Assembly: GCA_034770075.1 (NCBI GenBank)
Contig: CM068380.1
Span: forward strand, 29,388,005-29,452,004
Direction of reading: 5' to 3'
Source of the DNA: Aralia elata
Lineage: Eukaryota > Streptophyta > Magnoliopsida > Apiales > Araliaceae
DNA: 64,000 bases
Shown here: piece after piece, positions 45,503 to 56,365 of the stretch
How positions within the stretch are numbered: the stretch's first letter is position 1
Layout: the number at the start of each line of letters is the position of its first letter
Made by a program: the position numbers and the translations under genes
Notes under the pieces: generated by a model
Database searches by the model: none
What the model saw: the letters and a program-made list of their open reading frames with translations, nothing else
What the model was told of the DNA's origin: nothing

Positions 45503-46830
45503 GTAACGAACGATTTAATTGCGTTGTGATTCTGGGGACAGAATCCTTTTAAGGAGGGAAAGATGTAACGAATGCAATTTTGAGAATTAATAAAAATATT
45601 TATTGAGTTGTATAAATATTTTTGTTAATTTATTGAATTAATAGATGATTTATTAAGCTATTGTGAAATAAGTTTATGTTGAGTTAATTGTGTTAATTGT
45701 TACTTGAATATGATGTGTGATGATTATTCTAATTTAATTATTAATTAAATTAGATGATGAAAAGAATTATTTGAATAAATGATTTGTGTTAATAAATAAT
45801 TTATTTGAATAATATAATTTATTTTGGTGTTTTTTGTTAAATAAAATTATTATTTGAGTTAGTTATATTTAATTGAATTTATTTAATAATAATAAGTTTC
45901 AATTAAATTAAATGTGTGACATTTAAAACTATATGTTATAATATTTTATTAAAATAAATGAAAGGAGTTTTAATTTAGTTTTTCCAAACTAGGCCTTATG
46001 ACCTTTGGTTGGATAAATGAGTTTATTTTAATTGTGTTTTACCAAACAAGACATAAGAATAATAGGTTTATTTTTATTAGTGTTTACCAAACAAGCCTTA
46101 GAGGCTTTTTGAAATCTTTAACTGATAGATTAATTTCATACGTTATTAATTTATTAAATCATCAGTTTTTATTTTATCAGTTTATATTTTTAAACTACGT
46201 CAGTTAAGAAACAGAAAAGAAAAGAGAAGAACAGAGAGAAAAGAGAAGAACAGAGAGAAAAGAGAAAGAAGAACTACAGAGAAAAGAGAGAGTTTTGTGA
46301 AATTTGAGAAAGAAGAGATTGAAGGTAGAAGTTCAAGCAAGGAGAGTGTTAATCAAGCTTTTCTTTTAATCAAATAGAAGGTATAACTTTTTACTGTATT
46401 TTATCTTTTAGTTCTCTATATATGAATTTCTATGCTATATACATGAATTACTTGGTGTAATTGGTAATAATCATGTGTTAGATGATTATATGGTAAATTG
46501 ACTTTTGATTGTGCTAATATGATGAAAAATGAAAAGAATGTAATTTGAATGGATTAAAATGAGTGAAAGATGAGTTTACAGTGGTTGATTTTATTAAAAT
46601 AACTAAAACATGAATATTTGGTTTTAACAGAGGATTTTTGGTTTTAAATTGATTGATTATGTGTTTTATAATGTTGAGGTTAGTTAGAAACATGTTGAGT
46701 AATTGTTTTCTAGCATATATGATGTCTGGGTATATTTAGTTTGTGTACTGGATGGTAGAATTCGGAAAATTTGGCCAAATTTGGCCTAAGTTTTCACTGG
46801 TTCGCGAGCTGGGGAAGACGACAGTCAAGT

Positions 46831-46943
46831 CTATCGCCCCGGCGATAGAAATGAACTGATTTCTTCGCCCCAGCGACAGTGTCGCCCCGGCGACAAAATT
46901 GTTAAGCATAACGCCGCCCCGGCGACTTCCTTGCCCCGGCGAG
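46831..46943. promoter_or_regulatory. GC-rich dyad cluster in LTR E2
   Basis: Units: CTATCGCCCCGGCGATAG (46831-46848), tcgccccagcga (46865-46876), TGTCGCCCCGGCGACA (46880-46895), cgccgccccggcga (46912-46925), ttgccccggcgag (46931-46943). The first and third are perfect palindromes with different flanks, which shows co-variation between arms. Confidence 0.65.
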
Positions 46944-47951
46944 TAACACTACTGTTTAAAAAAAAATAATTATTAATTTTGTTTTCTGTTCTTGGAAGTT
47001 ATAATGCATAATTAAACTTATATTAATGTGACTAATGTATTACCAAGATGGTTGCTAAACTAGTATTTGTTGACTATGGTATGCTAAATGAGATAAAGAG
47101 CAAGCCTTAAATGCTTTTAATTTTGTGACTAATTATGTTACCATTTTATAATTAAATGTTTAGGTTGTTTAAGGATCGTGAATTACTTAAATTTGTAATC
47201 TACGCTTGAGGCAAGTTTTTCCTCCCTTAAACTTGAAAGTTATTTATAGCAAGTTCCTTATCTCAACTTATTATTTTATGTTGAGCAAGTTTTCCTATTT
47301 TAAACTTGTTATTTCATTTAAAGCAAGTTTATTTTTATTGAACAAGCTTATTGACCTTAGCTTATTGATATTCAAGCAAGGTTACTATCATGATTATATA
47401 CTCAAGTTTTATTCCAATCATTGTTTGTTATTCAAACTTCGAGTACAGTTTCTATTGAGCAAATTCTATTGATGATTTAGACTAGCAAACCCTTATTGAT
47501 TCAGCTAGTCCTTAGTTGATGAACGTTTCAAAGACTTAGAATATTTTCTATACTTATTCCAAGCCAAGTTCCTTTTGGTACGGATTCAGACGATAAACTG
47601 AGATGAACAACCCTAACATAGGGGATTACTTACGCGACAGCGTTAAAATGTTTGTGCACAATACATTGTACAAAGGGCTGATCCCCCTGAGTACGAGATG
47701 TTGGTCCATAGTCTATATGACTGTTAAAGGTTACAGTAGAAATACTTGTTAACCTAGGACATAGTTCGAGGTCTTGTGACCCTCAGATATAATTTCTAAA
47801 TCTTGAAATTTTTTTTTTCTTTGGAATCAAGTGTTCTTATGAGCTTTTAAACTTTGAACATCTATTGACTGAGATCCAGAAATTTATTATTTCTCAGTTG
47901 AAATCCATTTCATTTAAATGTTATTGTTATCATACTTGTGAGCAATTGTTT

Positions 47952-47956
47952 GCTCA
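47952..47956. other. TSD of Element 2 (one side, predicted)
   Basis: gctca. LTR E1 reads 'tttgctcactcttgctc' across the same point, so gctca is the likely target; the second copy is off-window. Confidence 0.6.
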
Positions 47957-48255
47957 TGTAGACACCCAAATTTTGCGTTTCCTTCTACTAACCTTGACAG
48001 GAGGGCGAAATCGTCAATTGAACCAGCTTGCAGGAGCAAAAGAGCGGGCACAAGGGCGAGCGCCCGGCACCGCCGCAATGATTTGGGCAGCCCAAGTCGA
48101 CATGACAGCATGACCGTCCAAGGCAGGCATTTCCGAATGAGGTGGCACGTCTCCCGGAAGTTCCCGGACTGCGGAATACGAGCCTGTCAGCGAAAACCGA
48201 CGTTGCGGTACGAAAATCGAGGCGTGGCACGAAAATCGAGAAAGTCAAGCCCGCC

Positions 48256-48395
48256 AGCCGCGGATAGATCTGCGGCCAAGTGGGTGCGCCAGCACGAAAA
48301 CCGGGAAATCAGCACTACCAGCTGAGTGCGATGGGAGGCGCGCCAGCTGGCCAGCCGCAGATCCATCTGCGGCCAGCCGCAGATAGATCTGCGGC
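48256..48395. promoter_or_regulatory. 22-bp-period dyads in Element 2 LTR
   Basis: Degenerate unit near 48257 and two units of GCCGCAGAT-NN-ATCTGCGGC starting at 48354 and 48376 (22-bp period). The centre dinucleotide differs (cc, ag) while both arms are unchanged. The cluster ends 16 bp before the TATA-like box. Confidence 0.7.
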
Positions 48396-48410
48396 TGGCT
48401 TTGGCCAGCC

Positions 48411-48418
48411 TATTTAAG
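48411..48418 (+). promoter_or_regulatory. TATA-like box of Element 2 LTR
   Basis: tatttaag in 'cagcctatttaagctcgg', directly downstream of the dyads; a plausible start of the R region about 30 bp later. Confidence 0.5.
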
Positions 48419-50053
48419 CTCGGCAGCAGGCAGCATACAGGAGGTTGGACAGTTTTCGGAAGAAGAAGAAATCAGCAGCAGTTTTAGCTCGGAAATAGAG
48501 AGAAATAGCAAAAAAATTCTTGCAACAATTGAGAGAAAAAGAGAGAAATTTCCTTTGTTGTTAGATTATATCATATACATCTCATATTTCCCTCATTACA
48601 CAAGTTTTCTACACAATTTTGGTATCATTTGCAAGGTGAAAATCTCATTATTTTTGCAACTTCTATCATGTTATTTGGCTAAATTTAATTGAAAATTTTC
48701 AAGAATATTATTGAGCAATCATGGATTAGGGATTATTGGTGAGGGTTCCATTGGAACAAAATTCTTCCTAATAATCCGATGATATCTAATTGGTGAAATT
48801 TCTAGTTTGTTTATGGATGTATATTAGGCGTAATTTAATTGAGTGTATTTGTAGGATGTGTTAGGCAATCTACGTTGTTATAATTGAGTATTCAATTTGA
48901 GAGTGTGTAGCAATCGTGGTTGTGAGCCTAGGAAAGCGACCCGTGGTTCAAATCCGATGATGGACGTTTGGTGTATGTAATAGATTCAAGAGGCTTGTTC
49001 TGTAGTGTGTAACCATTGGGCCTTAAAACGACGCTAAGGCGAGAATCGGGTTTAAGGCCCCGAAATAGTGACATTTGTGATTGTTGGCGTTCGGGGACAT
49101 TTTGATGGCTTACATGCCCATGAATAGCCCCGACGCGTGTTTATGCTCGATCCGATTTATGACGCGAAATTGATTTCAAAGCTAAATGATAAGATTTTCA
49201 TAAAAATCAAGCAAAGTAGGATATTAGAATCACGAGGTTAAAATTTGAGAAATGTTAATGAATGTCGATTCCTATCTAACGAGGAAGCTAAAGAAAGATC
49301 GTTTTCCAAAACACCACACAAAATGATTTTGCAAATAAGTAACGTTTTATTAAATCTTTGTGCATAGGGTGAAAGAGATCCTAGAAATTGCCCATCATTT
49401 TATGAAAGCAACGTATAGATCTCGATTCCTATTTTGACGAAGGTTTAAAACTCTTGTTTTGTTAAAACGACACTTAATGAAAATCTCATAGTTTTGGACA
49501 ATTAAAATCAAACCTTTCTCATAAAGAATAAAGCTTTCTCGTGTATGCCGAAAAGACGTTCCGAAGTATTCTCAAAGTAAAACACGATTTTCCCTAAAAT
49601 CCAAATGATTCTTTCATACAAACTCACCACAACATTCACATAAGCACACACACACACACACACGCACGCGCACACACACACACATTTCATGAATTAAAGG
49701 ATAGGAAAAGCATCAAGATTGCGGTAACCGTGTTTCACGGAAGTCGAGGGGTGCCTAACACCTTCCCCTCACTTAAGCAAGCCCCCGAACTCTATGAATC
49801 TCAATTCGCAGACCAAATTAATTCGGAGTCACATATGAGCCAGCGATTTATAAAAGAACGAAAACTCGGATGAGTTGGTACATCCATTTCAAATATACCA
49901 ACTGGCGACTCTGGTTAATTGGCTCATCATAAAAACGATCTTTCAAAACCCCGTCGACCTCAATGCCGACCTTTTCCAAAAATCATCTAAACCAAAAGGC
50001 TAAAATTGGAAAAGACCAAAGACGAGAAAGCGAAAAAACCCGGCGTCGACAGC

Positions 50054-50073
50054 TGGCGACTCTGCTGGGGATC
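50054..50073 (+). other. Primer-binding site of Element 2 (tRNA-Arg)
   Basis: TGGCGACTCTGCTGGGGATC; one mismatch to the tRNA-Arg(ACG) complement, 2 nt after the LTR. Confidence 0.85.
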
Positions 50074-50743
50074 ATTAGAGGGCTTAAGCCGCTTTCAAAT
50101 CTTGATGCTATCCTATCCTTAAAAAATTTATGAATATGTATGTGCGTGCAACATTTTGACTTATTTTACTTATTGTTGTGTGAATGTGTGCTTTTGTCCA
50201 ATGAATGAATGATTGAATGGAGTTGATTTACCTTAAAGTAATCATTTGCATACGGTGAGGACGATGAATGTGAATGTATGTTGAGATTGTACCTCCTCCT
50301 CCTGAGGCGAAACCCGTCGGTTGCTTTATTACTGGACTCGATGGGTGCTGCTCCCCGGAGATGGCTCAGGAAACGCACCACTCAAATCCGCTCCAATCGA
50401 AAGGGCTCAAACGAGTAGATTGCGAAGATTTGGGAACCTTCATGCCGAAAAGCCCGTGAGAGTAACCCTAGGATAGGTCATCCTCAGAATAACCCAACGC
50501 AGGAAAAGTCTCTTCATGCCTTTTTACGTTTATATGTCTAAATGTCATGATCTCATTCAATATTCATACATCCCTTTTTTATGTCGAAAGAGATTACTAA
50601 CCGCTGTGAATTGCAGGGAATAGTTGGGGGAGCATAATAAAGCATGTTTAGCATTGGTTATGGCACTAAAGGACTGCTAACTTTCTCTTTTGCAGGGAAA
50701 GATTAAAGAACCCCAAAACACAAAAAAAAGTTATAGCTTTAGC
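50074..50743 (+). other. Leader of Element 2
   Basis: Noncoding; homologous to 18596-19290 of Element 1. Near its end ttctcttttgcag (50683-50695) resembles a splice acceptor, suggesting a possible leader intron. Confidence 0.6.
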
Positions 50744-51988
50744 ATGCATCCATGTTTTCATTTCCCCAGGACTAAACTTCGAACCATTTGTCTCTGTAGG
50801 ATTGCTCCTCAAACCCGTTCGCAGTCTAAGAAAGCCCAGGTCTCTACATCTGAAATGGCTGATCTTCCTAACCATAATTCCATATCTCGGGAGGAGTTTG
50901 ATGATTTTAAAAGACAGATGATGGAAATGGCCACAATGTTAAAGGAACAGTTCTTAATCAGACAGGATCCGGTAAACCAGGGACCACATAATATTCCACC
51001 ACCGGGTGGTGACCAGAATCCTCCTAAAAATATTGCAAACCTGGGTAAGGATGACCAACCCCAACTCAAGGACGAGCCAGTCATTACAAGGGCCGTTCCC
51101 ATACCTGGCAGGACAGTGATTACTATCCCAGAAGAAGGGGATAATGACGACCTTCGGAGAAAAATGAAACACATGGAGGAGACCATCCAATCTCTAAGGG
51201 GCATAGGCTCCCTGGGTAGGGTTAATTATTCGGATCTATGTGTTTTCCCCGGAGCCAGATATCCAGAAAAGTTCAAAGTTCCCGAGTTTGAAAAGTACAA
51301 TGGAAAGGGAGACCCCTATACACACTTGAAAATATACATTGGAGAACTCGGGTCTTATGCCGAAGACGAGGGGTTAAGAATGCAACTATTCCAGAAAAGC
51401 TTAACAGGGGAGGCCAGAATCTGGTATGCCCGCCTCGACAACGCCCGAATCCACAACTGGGAGGAATTGGCCCATACCTTCTTGACCCAATACAGCTTTC
51501 AGGCCCAGATGGCCCCTGACAGGTACCAAATGACAAAGGTTAAAAAACAGCCTAGGGAGTCCTTCAGGGAATATGCCCAACGATGGAGGGGCATGGCCGC
51601 ACAGGTGACCCCCCCGATGAACGAATCAGAGATGGTGATGACCTTTGTAGACATCCAGGAAGCACCATATTATGAGAGGGTCATCTCGGGGATTGGAAGA
51701 CCTTTTGCTGAAATGATTAAACATGGAGAGATGGTAGACATGGGGTTGAAGTCGGGTAAAATCCGGGATCTTACTGCTTTAGAAACTGCTGCCGAGCAAA
51801 TACCAGAATGGAAACTATGGCAGCACTTCCCGGAGGGTCCAAAAGAAAAAGGAAGAGGATGTTTCCCTCATCTTACAGGGGTCATCCAGAAAAACAGAAA
51901 GCCATCTTCCGGTTCAGGTACAGAGGGGAGGGCCATCCCGTCAGCCAAACTTCACAGATCAAAGGACAGAGGGGCGAAGAAGATATGA
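50744..51988 (+). pseudogene. gag: Element 2 gag (N-terminal and capsid)
   Basis: Gag builds the particle that packages element RNA. I take the ATG at 50744; 50855 is an alternative; the open frame reaches 51988. It has a coiled-coil-like N-terminal part, then a Retrotrans_gag capsid domain around 51290-51760: 'Y-N-G-K-G-D-P-Y-T-H-L', 'L-T-G-E-A-R-I-W-Y', 'W-E-E-L-A-H-T-F', 'E-S-F-R-E-Y-A-Q-R-W-R'. The open part is about 415 codons with no internal stop. After about 51800 the frame becomes basic and unlike Gag; the expected continuation is in the frame of 52053-54032, so frameshifts near 51800-51990 separate the capsid from the nucleocapsid. Confidence 0.8.
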
Positions 51989-51989
51989 G

Positions 51990-54032
51990 GCCTCGCAGAA
52001 TCGAGTATTCATCACCCCGCTCGGGGAGCCGCTTGAACGAGTATTAGCGGTATTGGTGGCCCAAAAGAAGATAATCAATTTGGCTCCCCCAAGTGACCCG
52101 AAGGGAAGGAGATTTGATCCAAGCAAACGGTGCGCCTATCACTCGGGTTCCCCGGGTCACGATACACAAGATTGTTGGACATTGAAACATATAATTCAGA
52201 ACATGATCGACAACGGGGAAATTGTGGTGGAGCAACCGGACTCCCCGAATGTTAAGGCAAATCCCCTGCCAAGACATGATGGGGGGGGAGTCAATGTGAC
52301 GGAGGCAAGTGAGGCTGGGGGGCCGCCAAGGTTGAACTATGTGCAGAAAATTGAGGAGATGATCAACGTGATACATGATCATGGGGATGCACGGGTAGCG
52401 CCCATCAAGTTGATAGGGGTAAGTACGAGTAACATAGAGGGACCTGTCAAGCTGACAGCCCCGAGGCCCATCATACCTGCGGCAAGGCCGCAACTCCCTA
52501 TCAGTAGTCTGAAGACTGTACCCTGGAATTATGGGGGAATGCCAGAGGAAGCGGTCAGTTGTGCTTCCGTGACGACCAAGGGGAACCCCTTATATCTGCC
52601 CGGGCGAGTCCTTGAGAGCCAAAAGAGAAAAAATGAAGAGGTTTCTGAGGAAAGGGCCATAGAGTTTTTGAAAAGGATGGATCACCCAGAAATGAGGGGG
52701 ATCCAGATTTTAAACGAGGAATCAACCCTAACATCAGTCATGGATCTGGTGTTGTCATCCAGTGAGCATTGCAAAACCCTGATGAAGGTTCTGGAGGAGG
52801 CATTTGTGCCCAAAGAAATTAGTGAGAAGGGTTTCGGCCGGTTGGTAGGCCACTTATTGGAAACCAATGCAATATCCTTTACAGATGAGGACATTCCCGA
52901 AGAGGGAAGGGGGCACCGAAAACCGCTACACATCGCGGTAATCTCCTCAGGATATGTCATGAATGGGGTGTTGATCGATGGGGGATCGGCATTGAATATA
53001 TGTCCTCTTAGTACGCTGAAGAAAATGAACATCAGTCCCAAGCGCCTGCGGGCCAGTCATGTGGTGGTTCGGGCTTTTGACGGATCCCGGAGGGACACCA
53101 TCGGGGAGATAGAATTGCCAGTGGAGATAGGGCCCTGTACTTTTGATATATCCTTCCAAGTCCTAGATATTACGGCAAGCTACAACCTGCTGTTAGGGAG
53201 GCCGTGGATACACATGGCCGGGGCAGTTCCTTCCACGCTCCACCAACAAATCAAGTTGATCATCGATGGGAATCTGGTAACAATATCGGCCGAATGTGAT
53301 GACCCTTCTCCTCCCAGGAGGGGCCTTCCGGTAATCTATGTGGATGAGTCAGCGGCGCCTGCCAGCTTTCAAGCACTAGAGATTAGCACTCCCCATTATA
53401 GATGCCTGGGAGCTCCAGCTGTGAAGCCAAGGGTCTCTCCGGAACTCACCTTTGTGGCAAGGGAAATGATTAAAATGAACTTCCAACCTGGACAGGGACT
53501 AGGGAAAAGCAGTCAGGGAATCACCAAGCCCATCCACCTACCACAGCAGATAGGCAAGGCAGGATTGGGATACCATGTGGGCGCAGTACGGGGACACCGT
53601 CAGGGTGCGACTCCGATTCGACTAGTTGGCAGTCCATTGACCAAAGTCGACAATAAGCAGGGGGTCAGCGGACCTGTGATTGGGGCAGGGAATGAAGAGT
53701 TAACCCCCACACGTAGTGAGTCGGCCCGGAGGGAAAGTTTCCTGCGGGAGGTCGTAAAAGAGTTTGAAACCAAATGCTACATCCCCGGACAATCAACAAG
53801 CAGTAAGGAGGGGACGAATATTATCATACCACCGGGAGCCCAACAGGTTGTGCCTGTCATCGATTGGGCAGGGCTGATTATTCCTGGAGAAGATATGGAG
53901 AAGGATTCAGGCGACGTATCCGTAATCGGCGGGGAGGTGCCCGATGTGAGGCCCTCCTTTATCCAGCGCATTCCAGCTGACCTGACCATCGACAATTGGA
54001 CCCAGAAACCCGTGATATCCAAACAGGGGTAA
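51990..54032 (+). CDS. pro: Element 2 gag C-terminus, protease and G-patch
   Basis: One open frame of at least 659 codons, open further upstream to about 51990 without an ATG; the first ATG is not decisive because this is normally translated as part of Gag-Pro. In order: 'G-E-P-L-E-R-V-L', a zinc-knuckle-like C-x2-H...G-H-D-T-x-D-C (about 52131-52180), a linker, an aspartic protease with V-L-I-D-G-G-S-A-L-N-I-C-P-L (about 52970-53010; catalytic D-G-G instead of D-[ST]-G) and 'L-L-G-R-P-W-I-H', then a G-patch (F-Q-P-G-Q-G-L-G-K ... G-L-G-Y, about 53480-53575). It ends TAA at 54030, next to a likely splice donor (ggggtaaaac). It is the most intact protein of the window. Confidence 0.8.
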   Translation, partial: ASQNRVFITPLGEPLERVLAVLVAQKKIINLAPPSDPKGRRFDPSKRCAYHSGSPGHDTQDCWTLKHIIQNMIDNGEIVVEQPDSPNVKANPLPRHDGGGVNVTEASEAGGPPRLNYVQKIEEMINVIHDHGDARVAPIKLIGVSTSNIEGPVKLTAPRPIIPAARPQLPISSLKTVPWNYGGMPEEAVSCASVTTKGNPLYLPGRVLESQKRKNEEVSEERAIEFLKRMDHPEMRGIQILNEESTLTSVMDLVLSSSEHCKTLMKVLEEAFVPKEISEKGFGRLVGHLLETNAISFTDEDIPEEGRGHRKPLHIAVISSGYVMNGVLIDGGSALNICPLSTLKKMNISPKRLRASHVVVRAFDGSRRDTIGEIELPVEIGPCTFDISFQVLDITASYNLLLGRPWIHMAGAVPSTLHQQIKLIIDGNLVTISAECDDPSPPRRGLPVIYVDESAAPASFQALEISTPHYRCLGAPAVKPRVSPELTFVAREMIKMNFQPGQGLGKSSQGITKPIHLPQQIGKAGLGYHVGAVRGHRQGATPIRLVGSPLTKVDNKQGVSGPVIGAGNEELTPTRSESARRESFLREVVKEFETKCYIPGQSTSSKEGTNIIIPPGAQQVVPVIDWAGLIIPGEDMEKDSGDVSVIGGEVPDVRPSFIQRIPADLTIDNWTQKPVISKQG

Positions 54033-54196
54033 AACTCGGCGTCAGGATGATTGACCCCAGATGATGGGGGAATGAAGAAGTTTATTTTTGTTGTTGTTTT
54101 ATTTCTGCATCATTATGTCGTTTCTTCGTGTTATTTGAAATTGCGATCGTCGTGAAAAATGATTTATATATGACAAGTATTTTGTTTCATGTCAGG
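54031..54196 (+). other. Putative intron between protease and RT
   Basis: Donor gtaaaa at 54031, T-rich body, acceptor tttcatgtcag ending at 54196. Element 1 keeps the homologous segment with acceptor tttatttcag at 20416, and the acidic pre-RT frame starts right after. Introns in this region are reported for Ogre elements. Length about 166 bp. Confidence 0.55.
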
Positions 54197-55390
54197 TGTA
54201 CCCATTTGAGTAATCCTTGCCTAACAAATGGTCTTTCAAATTTGAATGATGATTATGATTTTGACATTGAGCTGGATTTCGATTTTAATGGGCATTGAAC
54301 AAGATGGAGACAGATTACGACGACGCACCTGACGAGATCAAGGGATGGGTCGAGGATAAACCCAAACCCAATTTGGACCAAAACCATCACTATAGATATC
54401 GGAACCCCTGACAATCCAAAAGAACTCAAGATAGGGACAGACCTTACCCCCAGCCAAAAAGCAGAAATGCTTGAGTTACTAAGCCAATATGAGGATGTTT
54501 TTGCCTGGTCGCACGAGGATATGATCGGATTGTCCACCGACATTGTGGTGCACCGGTTACCCATCAAGGAGGGTTTCAGGCCTGTCAAGCAGAAACTAAG
54601 AAAGTTGAAACCTGAGTGGAGCTTAAAAGTGAAGGAAGAGATCATCAAGCAGTTCAGGGCGGGAATCATTATGGTATCCACTTATCCTGAATGGTTATCC
54701 AATGTGGTCCCGGTGGCTAAGCCTGGAGGAAAGGTGAGGGTATGCGTAGACTACAGAGATCTAAACAAGGCCAGTCTCAAGGATAACTTCCCGGTGCCTT
54801 TCATACACATCCTGGTAGATAACACAGCCCAGTACGAAATGTATTCTTTTGTGGATTGCTTTGCGGGATATCATCAGATAATGGTGGCGGAAGAAGACCG
54901 GGAAAAGACCGCATTCATCACCCCCTGGGGCACTTTCTGCTATAGACGACTGGCTTTCGGGCTCACAAATGCAGGGGCTACTTATCAGAGAGCCATGATG
55001 GCCTTGTTCCACGATATGATGCACAAGGAGATAGAAGTCTACGTGGATGACATTATTGTGAAATCGAAGGTAGAATCTGATCATATAACCCATCTCAAAA
55101 AGCTATTCGATCGGCTCAGAAAGTATAATTTGAAACTCAATCCAGCCAAGTGCGCTTTCGGAGTACAGTCGGGCAAGCTCTTGGGTTTCCTGGTTAGTGA
55201 TCGGGGCATTGAGTTGGATCCAGCAAAGATTAAGGCCATTGTGGATATGCCAGCACCTCGCACAGAGAAGGAGATAAGGGGATTCCTCGGAAGGATAAAC
55301 TTTATCAGCCGTTTTATATCCCACTTGACGACTACATGTGAGCCCATTTTCAAACTGTTAAGAAAAGGGGGTTTCCCAAGAGTGGAATGA
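54197..55390 (+). pseudogene. pol: Element 2 reverse transcriptase
   Basis: RT makes the DNA copy. After an acidic pre-RT stretch (54205-54420) disrupted by a frameshift near 54285, the frame 54467-55390 (307 codons) covers the RT: 'V-F-A-W-S-H-E-D-M', 'R-P-V-K-Q-K-L-R', 'V-P-V-A-K-P-G-G-K-V-R-V-C-V-D-Y-R-D-L-N-K-A', 'F-V-D-C-F-A-G-Y-H-Q-I', 'L-A-F-G-L-T-N-A-G-A-T-Y-Q-R' and the catalytic Y-V-D-D-I-I-V-K-S-K, then 'G-F-L-G-R-I-N-F-I-S-R-F-I'. The catalytic RT core itself is uninterrupted. Tat-lineage residues are evident. Confidence 0.85.
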
Positions 55391-55800
55391 GCAATGTCAG
55401 AAGGCTTTTCAGACCATTTAAAAAGCAAAGTTGACTGAAGCACCAGTGCTGGTACCCCCACCCCGAAGGATGGGGATCCCTCTGTTTATGTATATATCGG
55501 TAAATGCCATCGCGATGGGATGTATGTTGGGACAGAAAAATGAGGCGGGAAAAGAGCAGGCCATCTATTACCTCAGCAAAAGATTTAGCCAATGTGAGCA
55601 AGAATTACACTCCCATTGAGAAGACCTGTTGTGCTCTGGCCTGGGCTGCAGGGAGATTACAGCACTACCTCCATGGGCATACAACGTACCTGATATCAAG
55701 AATGGATCCCCTGAAATATATATTAGTTCGAAAGGCCCATGCTGAATTGTCGACTATCAAGATGGCAGTTAATTTTACAACAGTTTGACATGGTGTACGT
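55391..55800 (+). pseudogene. pol: Element 2 RNase H (first domain)
   Basis: Two frames with a break near 55619: 55431-55619 has 'G-I-P-L-F-M-Y-I-S-V-N-A' and 'A-I-Y-Y-L-S-K-R-F'; 55621-55785 continues 'K-T-C-C-A-L-A-W-A-A-G-R-L' and 'D-P-L-K-Y-I'. The usual catalytic D of the Y-x-D position is replaced in 'Y-I-S-V', common for the degenerate first RNase H in Tat-lineage elements. Confidence 0.7.
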
Positions 55801-56332
55801 GACCCAGAAGGCCATGAAAGGGCAGGGAATTGCAGATCAGTTGGCGGAAGCCCCGGCAGGAGGGATGGAGCCGTTAGAAACTCCTCTCCCGGGCGAAGAT
55901 ATATTTTGGGTATCGCGCGAAAAATGTGATGACGAGGGACAATTCTGGAAGCTGTATTTTGATGGTGCCATGAATGCCGAGGGGGCAGGAGCCGGAGCGG
56001 TCCTAGTCTCTATCACCGGAGAAACAATACCCCCCGTGGCCACTAAACTTCGTTTCAGCAATTCGAACAACACCGCTGAATACGAGGGGTGTATCTTGGG
56101 ACTCCGATTGGCCCGTGACATGGAAGTAAAAAGACTAGCGGTGTTCGGGGATTCAGAATTGGTAATCAGACAAGCAATCGGGGTATACAACACTAAGGAG
56201 CTTCGGTTACTTCCATACCATCGTTGTGTCACCCAGCTTATGCAAGAGTTCGAAGATATCGGCCTTCCGCCATATTCCTCGGGGACGAAAATGATTTTGG
56301 CCGATGCTATTGGCCGACTTTGGCTTCCTTAA
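55801..56332 (+). pseudogene. pol: Element 2 archaeal-type RNase H (aRNH)
   Basis: Frame 55739-56332 (197 codons) includes the linker 'G-Q-G-I-A-D-Q-L-A' and the full aRNH: Y-F-D-G-A, G-A-G-A-V-L, N-N-T-A-E-Y-E-G, F-G-D-S-E-L-V-I-R-Q and near the end A-D-A-I. All acidic catalytic positions are visible. aRNH is diagnostic of the Tat clade of Ty3/gypsy. A stop at 56332 follows where integrase should continue, and a frameshift precedes the domain near 55785. Confidence 0.8.
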
Positions 56333-56365
56333 TCCACGTGATCAAGAGTAGGGACAGTCCACAGA

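Larger units (their letters stand above)
45503..47956 (+). mobile_element. Tekay-like chromovirus E2: internal tail and 3' LTR, partial
   Basis: 45503-45563 is the last internal sequence: 'gattctggggacagaatcct' then a PPT (aaggagggaaaga, 45551-45563), the usual end of Tekay/Del-type elements. The LTR starts at 45564 (tgtaacgaatgc) and matches E1 in reverse orientation until 47956, where Element 2 is inserted. About 360-470 bp of the LTR should resume after Element 2, right of the window. No chromodomain or other coding part is present. Confidence 0.75.
47957..50051 (+). repeat. Element 2 5' LTR
   Basis: Starts tgtagacaccc, ends gtcgaca, as in Element 1, but clearly diverged from it, so the two are different subfamilies. 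Contains dyads (48256-48395), a TATA-like box and a (CA)n tract near 49645-49683. Confidence 0.9.

Noticed and set aside
50166..50459. Short overlapping frames in both leaders (18688-18984 and 50166-50459)
   Set aside because: They are in the homologous noncoding leader of Elements 1 and 2 and frames are not preserved between the two.
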